This document shows, in pieces, positions 26,008-34,449 of a DNA stretch of 64,000 nucleotides (its first letter is position 1; each line of letters opens with the position of its first letter). Source of the stretch: Arthrobacter psychrolactophilus (GTDB lineage: Bacteria > Actinomycetota > Actinomycetes > Actinomycetales > Micrococcaceae); the NCBI RefSeq assembly GCF_003219795.1, contig NZ_QJVC01000010.1:37395-101394 (forward strand). The letters are read 5' to 3'. The position numbers and the translations under genes are program-made. Below the pieces are notes generated by a model. That model worked only from the letters and a program-made list of their open reading frames with translations, did no database searches and was not told the DNA's origin.

Positions 26008-26368
26008 GCTGCGCGTTCTCCTTGAAATTTGGGGCTTCTTGAGGCCTCAGCGCCACCGATTCCCGGCAGCTTGAAGCGTTTTCGTCACGCCAATCGTAAC
26101 ACATAATGATCATAAGTTGATAGAAAACGTCACTTTCAATCACTCGAGCTCCTGCGTGGCGGCACAGCACTCCTTCCGGAAATCTTCTCGTAAAGATTCC
26201 CCAAACACTCGCCACACCACCGGCGCACTGTTACGGTGTTATGGATAACAGTGATGCGCGCCACCTTGGGGGATTTTCTTCTGGCAGCCTCACCAGCATC
26301 AGCCTCATCGATTCAAATGTGCACAAATGCCGTTTGATACCGCACCACAGTTCTTCAAGGAGTTCCTG
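26008..26368. promoter_or_regulatory. Divergent control region between agaS and the GH101 gene
   Basis: This 361-base spacer holds no credible gene. It contains two dyads. TGATAGAAA (26118-26126) and TTTCAATCA (26134-26142) are inverted with one mismatch and a seven-base spacer. TGTTAT-GG-ATAACA lies at 26237-26250, nested in a wider CTGTTA/TAACAG pair (26229-26251). Either could bind the DeoR-type regulator at the end of the leftward run. AAGGAG for the GH101 start lies at about 26357. Confidence 0.5.
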
Positions 26369-29300
26369 ATGTCATTGATCCGACACCACCGCACGTGGTT
26401 GGGGATGGGGATCGCCGGAGCCGTCATGGCCGGCACCATCATCCCCGTCGCGGCGGCAATCCCGGCCATGGCCGCCGAGGGCACGGCGGTGATCACCTCC
26501 GGGCAGCTCGCCGTAGAGGTCTCCACGGCGTTCCCCCAAGCACTGAAATACACCCTGTCCGATGCCGGGACACCGAAGACCATGACCGGCGCCACCGCCG
26601 TTGCGACGAAGCTGCGCATCAACGGCGTCGACCAGGCCGTCAACGTAACCTCGGCCGTGAATCCTGACGGCACCTCGATCGATTACATGATCGAGGTGCC
26701 CGGCATGGATGGCATCAGCCTGAAGGCTAAGCTTTCGGTTGCGAAGAACGTGCTCACGTTCAACATCACCGAAATCAAGGAAACCGGAGCGGATCAGGTC
26801 AACCGGATCCAGATCATGGATCAAGACCTGGTGACCGTGTCCTCCGCTGATGCCGGCGCGTCGGTGGCGACGGCTGTCGTCTCCACCGACCGGGCCATCT
26901 CCGGAGACAAGATCACCCCCATCACGGCCGGCACGACGGTTGATGCCGCAGCCCAGACATCAATGGTCGCCATCGCCAACACGGCCACCCTGGCCGCTGG
27001 TTTCGAGAGCAATTCGCTGTACGACGGCGCGTGGTCCACGGCGGACAACTCCCTCGCCGCCTCCGAGCGCGGGCGTTTCTGGCGCCAGGTCAAGGCCGCC
27101 GGCGCCAACAAAAAGGTGGGCATCTCCTCCGGCGCATGGCTGTACCGGGCCAAGGGGTCCACGGAAACCGAGCCACTGCCCGAGGCCAAGGTCATCATCA
27201 CCGCTGACGCCAATGCGGACGGCACCATCAACTGGCAAGACGGCGCCATCGCCTCACGCGCGATTCAATACAAGCCCAAGGGCTGGGAAGATGTGAAGAA
27301 CCGTGTAGTTCAGAACATCCCCTTCAACTTCGCCAGCCAGGCCACCAATCCCTTCCTGCGGACCCTTGACGACGTCAAGCACACCGCCCTAGCTACCGAC
27401 GGCCTGGGCCAGTTCTCGCTCCTGAAGGGCTTCACCTCCGAAGGCCATGATTCTGCCAACACGGACTTCAGCGGCAACTGGAACGAACGCGCCGGCGGCA
27501 TCAAGGACATGAACACACTGTTGACCCAGGCCAAGGAGTACGGGGCCACATTCAGCGTCCACATGAACAACACCGAGGCCTATCCCGAGTCCAAGGCGTT
27601 TAGCGACACCTTCATCAAGCAACCGCCAAGCAAAGGCTGGAACTGGCTCGAACAGTCCTACTACATTGACCAGCGCCGCGACGTGCTCTCCGGCGACCAG
27701 AACCAGCGCATCAAGGGTCTGGACGACGCAGCCGATGACAACCTGAGCGCCAATTACATTGACGTGTACTACGAGTCCGGCTGGGTCGGCGAGCGCCTCC
27801 AGCGCAACATCATGGACAACGGCTTCTCCGTGTCCTCCGAATTTGCCAACTCCATGGTTCGCAACAACACGTGGTCGCACTGGGCCGTCGATGAAAAATA
27901 CGGTGGAAGCACGCTTAAGGGCTGGAACTCGGAGATCATCCGTTTCGCTCAGAACTCCCAACGCGACATCTGGAACCCGGACCCGCGCCTTGGCACCCAG
28001 CACATCATCGAATGGCAGGGCTGGACGGGACAGAACAACTACAACGCGTTCCTCAAGAACGTGTGGGACAACAACGTCCCCGTGAAGTTCCTGCAGCAGC
28101 AGGAAATCTCCACCTGGACCCCCGAGGCCATTACGCTCGGGAACAACGTGCGCGTGACCGGCACCTCGCTGGAGGATCGCGTCATCACCCAGAAGGGCGT
28201 TGAGGTGCTCAAGGGCCACGACTATCTTCTGCCGTGGTCCAGCGAGGCCGTGGAGTTTGGCGAAACGGCCAGCAACGACACGAACAAGCAGAGCAAGTTG
28301 TACAACTACAGTCTCAAGGGCGGCGCCCAAACGTGGACGCTGTTGCCCGAGTTCGCCAATCAGGCAACCCTGAAGCTCTATGAGCTCACGGATCAGGGGC
28401 GTTCCTTTGTCAGCGACGTGGCCGTCACCGACGGCAAGATCAACCTGACCCCCAAGGAAAACACCGCCTACGTTTTGGTCCCCACCACGGCACTGGCCAC
28501 AACCCCGGCCATCACGGCCGTTGACACCGTGATACCCAATGCCACGACCGATTGGGGCCACGGCTCGAACGTCACTGACCCCGGCTTCAATGCCGGAAAC
28601 TTGACCGCCTGGCATCCGAACGGAAATGTGAGTCTAGCCCGTTCCGCCAAGGGACTGACCTCGGCCCGCTTCGGCGATGGTGCCGCAAGCATCACGCAAA
28701 CCTTGGGTGCCTTGCCACAGGGCAGCTACTCCGTCAGTGCGTGGGTTGAAATCGATCCCACCCTGGCCAGTGTGGAAAAATCCCCCCGCGGTAAGCGGGA
28801 GACCACGATCAGCGCCGCGGTCTCCGGCTCCCCCGCCGTCACCAACACGGTGAACTCCTCCGCCCTGTTCAATACGGTGGCGGCCGATCAAAAGAATCGT
28901 ACCTACGCACAGCGGGTCCGCGTTCTCATCGACGTCAAGAACGACGGCGACAAGCCGGTCCTGACGATCTCGGCCGGAGCTGGCACCACCGCCGTCCTCA
29001 TCGATGACGTGCGCGTGGTCAAGACCGCTAAGGTGAGCGGGTCCGACGTCGTCAGTGGGACCGTGCCAACCGGGGTGGTCCTCGCGGAAGACTTTGAAAA
29101 CGTCGACCAGGGCTGGGGCCCGTTCGTCAAGGGCAACGCCGGCGGCATCACCGACCCGCGTACCCACCTGGCGCCGATCCACGCCCCCTTCACCCAGAAG
29201 GGCTGGAACGGCAAGGTCATGGACGATGTGCTCGATGGCGCCTTCTCCCTGCATTCCCATGAGGAAAACGGTGGCTTGGTGTACCGAACCACACCTGCCA

Positions 29301-31756
29301 CCGTGAAGTTCACGCCCGGCCACGACTACGAAATCTCGTTCAATTACCAGTCCACCAAGGCCAATGAGTATTCCTGGGTGGGTGGCTACGATGGCTCGGC
29401 CGGAGCGGTTCAGACGCAGTCGACCCCGTTCCCGGCGATGCACGAAACGACCCGCTGGGTGCAAAACTTCACGGCGTCGGCCTGTGGTGATAGCTACGTT
29501 GGGCTGTTGCGCAACGGCTCCACGGCCGCGGATCTGTCCTTGGACAATCTGTTGATCCGTGACCTGGGCGAATCCACCGCCACACCGGCCTGTGCGCAGC
29601 TCTCGCTGACACAAACCGGACCCATCATTGAGCAGAACACCGTCAATGAGTTCACCACAACCCTGGTCTCCAATGAGCCCGCCCCGGTGAGCAACGCCGT
29701 CGTGACGCTGAAGCTGCCCGAAGGCTGGAGCGCCACCCCAACAACCCCCGCAACAGCAGCAACGCTGGCCCCGGGCGCCAAGCTCGTCACGAAGTGGAAT
29801 GTCTTTGCCCCGGCCTCGGCCGACGGCAGCTACAACATCTCGTCCAACTCGGTGTACACCACCACGGTTGAGCCGATCGGCGAGCGCAAGGCGGAATCCA
29901 CGCTGGGTGTGTACACCATGCCGCACCCGCCGGTGAAGGATACCTACGCCTCCGACATGCAGTGGATCGGCACCCCGACGAATGGGTGGGGTCCTGCCGA
30001 GAAGGATCTGACGAACGGTGAGCAGGGCGAGAAGGACGGCCCGGCCATCATGCTGGACGGCAAAGCCTATGCCAAGGGTCTGGGCGTGCATGCAGCCTCC
30101 ACCGTCAAGTACTTTGTCGGCACACAGTGCGCCGCCTTCACGGCTGTTATCGGCATCGACGATTTCCAGGCCACGCGCGGCTCGGTCATCTTCAAGGTGC
30201 TCGGCGACGGCGTGGAACTGTTCAACTCCGGCGTACTGACGGGTGCCTCACCGGCGCTGCCCATCAATGTGGACCTGAAGGGTGCCAAGTACGTTGAACT
30301 TGTGGTTGACCCCAATGGCAGCAATGGCAATGACTGGGCCGACTGGGCGGACGCCATGTTCCGTTGCTCGGATGAGGCTCCCGCATTGGCGTTGACCCCC
30401 GTGGTCAACCCGGGCGGGCCACTGGAACGCGGCACTGACTACAGCGTCAGTGTTGGCGAGCTAACGGCCGGCACAGAAGCCACCTTCTCACTGGGCACCG
30501 CTGAGCTCGGCAAAGCCACGGCCTCCGCTGATGGCGTGGCAACCTTCTCCTCGAAGATTGCGGCCGACGCCGCCCTTGGTGCTGCAACCATCACGGTTGC
30601 TGGCACCGATACGAACGGCAAGGCAGCCACCGGCTCTGTTCCCGTGAGCATTGTCGGCACTCCCCCCGCAGCTCCCACCGCTGACATCTTTGCCAGCGAC
30701 ATGGAGTTTGTGGGCACGCCCATCAATGAGTGGGGTCCCGTGGAGCGCGACCTCAACAACGGAGAAAACGCCCAGGGCGATGGCACGCCCATCACGATCG
30801 ACACCAAGGTCTACGAGAAGGGGCTCGGGGTCCACGCCGATTCCAGCGTCCGCCTCTACCTGGGCGGTCAGTGCACCTCCTTCAGCGCCCTGGTGGGCAT
30901 TGACGATGCGAAGCTACCCAAGGCGCACCGCGGCAACGTGGTGTTCACCGTGGTGGGCGATGGCAAGACCCTTGCTACCTCACCCCAGTTGACGGTCGAC
31001 GATGCGGGCTACGCCCTCTCCGTCGATGTCACGGGCGTGCGATACATCGATCTGAACGTCGCCAAGGTCATGGTGGCTGGTCTCAATGGCGACGAGTGGG
31101 CCGACTGGGCCGATGCCAAGTTCAGTTGCGCTGACCAGACGCCGGCCCTGGTGCTGGCTCCGGCAGTTGAGGGCGGTAACGCCGTCGAGCAGGGGTCAAC
31201 GCACACCGTGACCGTTGCCGACCTGCAGGCTGATTCTTCAGCCACCTTGCAGCTGGCCGACGCCGAAGCACTCACCGCGATTGCCAATGCAGAAGGCGTA
31301 GCAACATTCACCCTGGTGGTCCCGGAGAACGCCGTGGTGGGTGTCGCCACACTGACCGCCACGGGCACGGACAAGTCCGGCAAGGCTGCCACCGGCACCA
31401 CCACCATCTCGGTGACGGCGAAGCCAGTTGGACCTTCCGCGCCGGGCTTCACTCCTGAAGCGCCGCAGCTGAAGTTGCTCAAGAAGGACACCCAGATCGA
31501 TCTTGGCCTGGGCTCCCAGAAGTTCCACCGCGGACCTTCCGAGGTGACGCTGGCCAAACTCGCCGCCGGTGAGTGGTTCTACGTCTACCTCAACGGCGAC
31601 GGGCTTGGCTGGCATCAGACCCAGCCGGACGGCACCATCGAGGTCAACACGCCGGAAAGCACCCGCCCCGGCGATAACAAGGTGGTCCTGTTCAACGAGG
31701 CTGGCGGCCTCCATGGCTGGGCGGCCTTGAAGGTCACGGGTCCGCCTGTGAAGTAA
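26369..31756 (+). CDS. Secreted endo-alpha-N-acetylgalactosaminidase (GH101) with two NPCBM domains
   Basis: Hydrolyses the alpha bond between GalNAc and Ser/Thr in mucin-type core 1 glycans, releasing Gal-beta-1,3-GalNAc outside the cell. The 1795 residues begin with a signal peptide ending near AIPAMA (about residue 37). A beta-sandwich (about 40-310) precedes the catalytic barrel (about 310-620). The nucleophile is probably D465 in YIDVYYESGW and the acid/base E491 in SSEFANS, followed by SHWAVDEKYGGSTLKGWNS. Then come a galactose-binding-like domain, a NEW3-type segment (about 1070-1180), NPCBM domains at about 1189-1333 and 1438-1588 separated by Ig-like linkers, and a final beta-rich domain. 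There is no LPXTG or membrane anchor. ATG 26369 has AAGGAG; the 14 codons upstream do not fit a signal peptide. Confidence 0.93.
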   Translation: MSLIRHHRTWLGMGIAGAVMAGTIIPVAAAIPAMAAEGTAVITSGQLAVEVSTAFPQALKYTLSDAGTPKTMTGATAVATKLRINGVDQAVNVTSAVNPDGTSIDYMIEVPGMDGISLKAKLSVAKNVLTFNITEIKETGADQVNRIQIMDQDLVTVSSADAGASVATAVVSTDRAISGDKITPITAGTTVDAAAQTSMVAIANTATLAAGFESNSLYDGAWSTADNSLAASERGRFWRQVKAAGANKKVGISSGAWLYRAKGSTETEPLPEAKVIITADANADGTINWQDGAIASRAIQYKPKGWEDVKNRVVQNIPFNFASQATNPFLRTLDDVKHTALATDGLGQFSLLKGFTSEGHDSANTDFSGNWNERAGGIKDMNTLLTQAKEYGATFSVHMNNTEAYPESKAFSDTFIKQPPSKGWNWLEQSYYIDQRRDVLSGDQNQRIKGLDDAADDNLSANYIDVYYESGWVGERLQRNIMDNGFSVSSEFANSMVRNNTWSHWAVDEKYGGSTLKGWNSEIIRFAQNSQRDIWNPDPRLGTQHIIEWQGWTGQNNYNAFLKNVWDNNVPVKFLQQQEISTWTPEAITLGNNVRVTGTSLEDRVITQKGVEVLKGHDYLLPWSSEAVEFGETASNDTNKQSKLYNYSLKGGAQTWTLLPEFANQATLKLYELTDQGRSFVSDVAVTDGKINLTPKENTAYVLVPTTALATTPAITAVDTVIPNATTDWGHGSNVTDPGFNAGNLTAWHPNGNVSLARSAKGLTSARFGDGAASITQTLGALPQGSYSVSAWVEIDPTLASVEKSPRGKRETTISAAVSGSPAVTNTVNSSALFNTVAADQKNRTYAQRVRVLIDVKNDGDKPVLTISAGAGTTAVLIDDVRVVKTAKVSGSDVVSGTVPTGVVLAEDFENVDQGWGPFVKGNAGGITDPRTHLAPIHAPFTQKGWNGKVMDDVLDGAFSLHSHEENGGLVYRTTPATVKFTPGHDYEISFNYQSTKANEYSWVGGYDGSAGAVQTQSTPFPAMHETTRWVQNFTASACGDSYVGLLRNGSTAADLSLDNLLIRDLGESTATPACAQLSLTQTGPIIEQNTVNEFTTTLVSNEPAPVSNAVVTLKLPEGWSATPTTPATAATLAPGAKLVTKWNVFAPASADGSYNISSNSVYTTTVEPIGERKAESTLGVYTMPHPPVKDTYASDMQWIGTPTNGWGPAEKDLTNGEQGEKDGPAIMLDGKAYAKGLGVHAASTVKYFVGTQCAAFTAVIGIDDFQATRGSVIFKVLGDGVELFNSGVLTGASPALPINVDLKGAKYVELVVDPNGSNGNDWADWADAMFRCSDEAPALALTPVVNPGGPLERGTDYSVSVGELTAGTEATFSLGTAELGKATASADGVATFSSKIAADAALGAATITVAGTDTNGKAATGSVPVSIVGTPPAAPTADIFASDMEFVGTPINEWGPVERDLNNGENAQGDGTPITIDTKVYEKGLGVHADSSVRLYLGGQCTSFSALVGIDDAKLPKAHRGNVVFTVVGDGKTLATSPQLTVDDAGYALSVDVTGVRYIDLNVAKVMVAGLNGDEWADWADAKFSCADQTPALVLAPAVEGGNAVEQGSTHTVTVADLQADSSATLQLADAEALTAIANAEGVATFTLVVPENAVVGVATLTATGTDKSGKAATGTTTISVTAKPVGPSAPGFTPEAPQLKLLKKDTQIDLGLGSQKFHRGPSEVTLAKLAAGEWFYVYLNGDGLGWHQTQPDGTIEVNTPESTRPGDNKVVLFNEAGGLHGWAALKVTGPPVK

Positions 31757-31770
31757 CTTCCGCCGTTCCC

Positions 31771-31819
31771 AACAACCTTCCCCACCCCTGTGTCAGCGCA
31801 GGGGTGGGGCCGGTTGTTT
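31771..31819 (+). terminator. Rho-independent terminator after the GH101 gene
   Basis: CCCCACCCCTG (31780-31790) pairs with CAGGGGTGGGG (31799-31809), with an additional outer stem AACAACC/GGTTGTT (31771-31777 and 31812-31818) ending in TTT. It lies 15 bases after the stop. Confidence 0.88.
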
Positions 31820-31875
31820 AACGCGCAGCTGCCGTTGGCTTGAGCCTGGCCATCGCCGGCTGTCAGACTATCTAG

Positions 31876-32349
31876 ATGACGACCCCGATCCAGCTGATGG
31901 CGATCAGCCCCGAGTCCTTTCCTGCCTGGCGCGAGCGAAGCAGTCTCGAATACGAGAACGATCTCGTGGCCATGGGCGAAACAGCGGCGATTGCCCAGCA
32001 ACGTGCCCAGGCCAGCCTCGCTGGCGCATTTCCCGAAGGTCACCCCACGCCGGACAATGCGGTCTTTTTCGTCGTCGACGATGCCGGAAGCACGGTGGGA
32101 TATCTCTGGGTAGGTCGCGACACCTCCGATGACAGCAGCGCTTGGTGGGTGTGGGATATCGTGATCGACGCCGAGCAGCGAGGGAGAGGCCTGGGTCGGG
32201 CCACGATGCAGGCAGCCGAACGCTATGCCCGGTCCCACGGTGCGCGAACTCTCGGGCTCAACGTCTTTGGCTTCAACCACACAGCCCGGAGCCTCTACGA
32301 AACGCTGGGTTACGACACCACGGCCATCAAAATGCGCAAGCAGCTCTAG
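31876..32349 (+). CDS. GNAT family N-acetyltransferase
   Basis: A single-domain 157-residue acetyltransferase. The acetyl-CoA loop EQRGRGLGRATMQAAERYAR (about residues 97-116) is canonical, followed by the beta5 bulge LGLNVFGFNHTARSLYETLGY, which is diagnostic of GNAT enzymes. A TATCTAG sequence directly before the ATG, with no ribosome binding site, suggests a leaderless message. It is convergent with hutI, and the two stop codons overlap in a shared CTAG (32346-32349). The substrate is unknown. Confidence 0.9.
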   Translation: MTTPIQLMAISPESFPAWRERSSLEYENDLVAMGETAAIAQQRAQASLAGAFPEGHPTPDNAVFFVVDDAGSTVGYLWVGRDTSDDSSAWWVWDIVIDAEQRGRGLGRATMQAAERYARSHGARTLGLNVFGFNHTARSLYETLGYDTTAIKMRKQL

Positions 32350-33569
32350 ACCGCATGCACGCCCGCGCGCCAGACGGCCGCCGTCAACGGAACACCCGGC
32401 CGGTAGGCCAGATGTGTGGCCGACGGCGCCCGGAGCATGTGCAGATCCGCCCGATGCCCCACAGCAATAGATCCTACGGCCCGCTGCCCGTCAACATCCT
32501 CACCGGACTCACGCCCCAGCGCCAGCGCTCCACCAAAGGTTGCCGCCCGGACAGCCTCATGAACGCTCAGGCCCATCTGCAAGACCGCGGTCGCAACGCA
32601 AAAGGCCATAGACGAGGTATAGGACGTTCCGGGATTGGCGTTGGAGGCGATCGCAATCGGCACCCCGGCCTGAACAAGCCGCTTGGCCGGAGCCAGCGGC
32701 GCACGCGTCGACAAATCACACGCCGGCAAGACCGTCGCGACGGTCCCCCGAACCCCGGCCCCGCGCCCCGCATTAGCAGCCCCATCCCAACCGGACCATG
32801 ACTGCGCGAGGGCGGAGACGTCGTCGTCCGTCAGGAAATTGACGTGGTCAACACTCGCGGCACCAAATTCGACGGCCAGCGCCACACCCTCGCCGTGCCC
32901 GAGCTGATTGCCGTGAACGCGCAGGCCCAGCCCGGCCGCCCGACACGCCGTCAAGACCCGGCGACTCTGCTCAGGGGTGAAGGCGCCTCGTTCGCAAAAG
33001 ACATCAGCCCAACTCACGTACGGGCGCACGGCCTCGAGCATCTCGGAGCAGACGAGCTCAGTGTAGGCGTCGGCGTCGATGCCCTGGGGCACCAAATGCG
33101 CGCCGAGGAAGGTCACTTCATCGACCACCGTCGAGGCGATCCGGGCGCTGCGCCGCTCCTCCTCAACATCCAAGCCATAGCCGGTCTTGGTCTCCAGATA
33201 GGTGGTGCCCTGCGACATCGCCTCGGCAACCCGGCCCAGACCCAGCCGGGTGAGGTCATAATCGCTCGCGGCACGGGTAGCCTCGACCGACACGGCAATC
33301 CCGCCGGCCTTGTAACTCTCCCCCGCCACGCGCGCCTCAAATTCGGCCGTCCGATCACCGGCAAAAATCAGGTGTGTATGGGAATCTACCCACCCCGGCA
33401 GCACGGCCCGTCCCTGCGCGTCAACCACGGTGTCGGCGGCCGGGGCATGGATCGCGTCGCCAATCCACGCAATCCGTTCCCCCTCCAGGACCACGGCCGC
33501 CTTGCGCCGCGTACCCTGCTCGCGGTCCTGCGTCATCAATTCGCCAATGTTGGTGATCAGTTCGCTCAT
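32346..33569 (-). CDS. hutI: Imidazolonepropionase
   Basis: Third enzyme of histidine degradation, opening 4-imidazolone-5-propionate to N-formimino-glutamate. A 407-residue amidohydrolase-superfamily protein with the metal site VDSHTHLIFAGDR (about residues 61-73), the substrate stretch KAGGIAVSVEATRAAS, TTYLETKTGYGLD, the second histidine VHGNQLGH, and the catalytic-region SNANPGTSYTSSM. In most HutI that last motif reads SDxNPG, so the Asn after Ser here replaces the metal-binding Asp; this should be checked. No hutH, hutU or hutG is in the window, so it is separated from its pathway partners. It shares four bases with the convergent acetyltransferase gene. Confidence 0.88.
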   Translation of the reverse strand: MSELITNIGELMTQDREQGTRRKAAVVLEGERIAWIGDAIHAPAADTVVDAQGRAVLPGWVDSHTHLIFAGDRTAEFEARVAGESYKAGGIAVSVEATRAASDYDLTRLGLGRVAEAMSQGTTYLETKTGYGLDVEEERRSARIASTVVDEVTFLGAHLVPQGIDADAYTELVCSEMLEAVRPYVSWADVFCERGAFTPEQSRRVLTACRAAGLGLRVHGNQLGHGEGVALAVEFGAASVDHVNFLTDDDVSALAQSWSGWDGAANAGRGAGVRGTVATVLPACDLSTRAPLAPAKRLVQAGVPIAIASNANPGTSYTSSMAFCVATAVLQMGLSVHEAVRAATFGGALALGRESGEDVDGQRAVGSIAVGHRADLHMLRAPSATHLAYRPGVPLTAAVWRAGVHAV

Positions 33570-33704
33570 GCCCTTAGCGTACGACGTTCAACGGCTGGCT
33601 TGGGCGCTTGGCTCCCACCGAGTTGAAAGCAGTGTCTGGAATCACGGACGGTGTCGACGCCCAACCCTTGCCTCCGGTCAGGAACAGACCGGAGAATAGA
33701 ATCC

Positions 33705-34346
33705 ATGACCTTTGTTTCCCTGCTGGCCTTCGCCGGACTGTGCCTCATGCTTGCCCTGATTCCGGGACCGGACACCTTCATGGTGCTGCGTATTTCCCTG
33801 AACCGCGTGGGCGCCGGTGTGGCCGCAGCTGCAGGATCGGGCACGGGCGCTTTAGTGTGGGCGGCTCTTGTGGGGCTGGGTCTGGCCGCGATTTTGGAAC
33901 AGTCGGCCGAGGTGTTCCGCTGGATCAAGATCGCCGGTGGACTGTACCTCTTATATCTAGGCCTGTCCTCCTTCATCAAGGCACGCAAGGCGGCCAAAGC
34001 TGGTCTGGCCACGGGCGAGGCTCCCGAACCCTTGGTGTACAGCAAACGCGCCGGTTATGGTGCCGGGCTGGTCTCGACTCTCTTGAACCCCAAGGTGGGA
34101 CTGTTCTACCTCGCCGTGGTGCCGCAGTTCATCCCCCACGGCGCCAACACGCTGGCCACTGCCATGCTCCTGGGCCTGACCCTGGCCACGATCGGCTTCC
34201 TGTACCTAGCCACGATTGCCTTCGTGGCGTACAAGGCCATGAAGTGGCTGCGCAAGCCCAAGGTCAATACCCTGATTGAGCGCATCAGCAGCGGCATCCT
34301 CGCCGTTCTGGGCGTGGGCGTCATGGCCTCCGGGGCCACCAGCTAA
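33705..34346 (+). CDS. LysE/RhtB family amino-acid exporter
   Basis: A 213-residue inner-membrane exporter with about six helices. The N-terminal signature LALIPGPDTFMVLRISLNRV, GSGTGALVWAALVGLGLAAI, and the mid-protein YGAGLVSTLLNPKVGLFYLA motif are diagnostic of the RhtB/LysE translocators. The frame opens at 33651, but ATG 33705 has a GGAG-containing site (CCGGAGAATAGAATCC) before it and starts directly at the first helix. It stands alone. The exported amino acid cannot be deduced. It is divergent from hutI, so a histidine or glutamate link is only a thought. Confidence 0.9.
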   Translation: MTFVSLLAFAGLCLMLALIPGPDTFMVLRISLNRVGAGVAAAAGSGTGALVWAALVGLGLAAILEQSAEVFRWIKIAGGLYLLYLGLSSFIKARKAAKAGLATGEAPEPLVYSKRAGYGAGLVSTLLNPKVGLFYLAVVPQFIPHGANTLATAMLLGLTLATIGFLYLATIAFVAYKAMKWLRKPKVNTLIERISSGILAVLGVGVMASGATS

Positions 34347-34449
34347 CAGCGCCGAGCGCTGCCAATGACGGGCGGCGTTCTGCACGTCACAGGGCTGTTC
34401 ACTGCATAGACTAATGGGGCATTGATTCCACCAGGTGTAAAGAGAGCCC

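Noticed and set aside
27389-30091. Two long minus-strand open frames (408 and 485 codons) under the GH101 gene
   Set aside because: They are out-of-phase shadows of a high-GC gene: His/Gly/Val/Arg-rich, without recognisable motifs, while the plus strand encodes a clear multi-domain enzyme.
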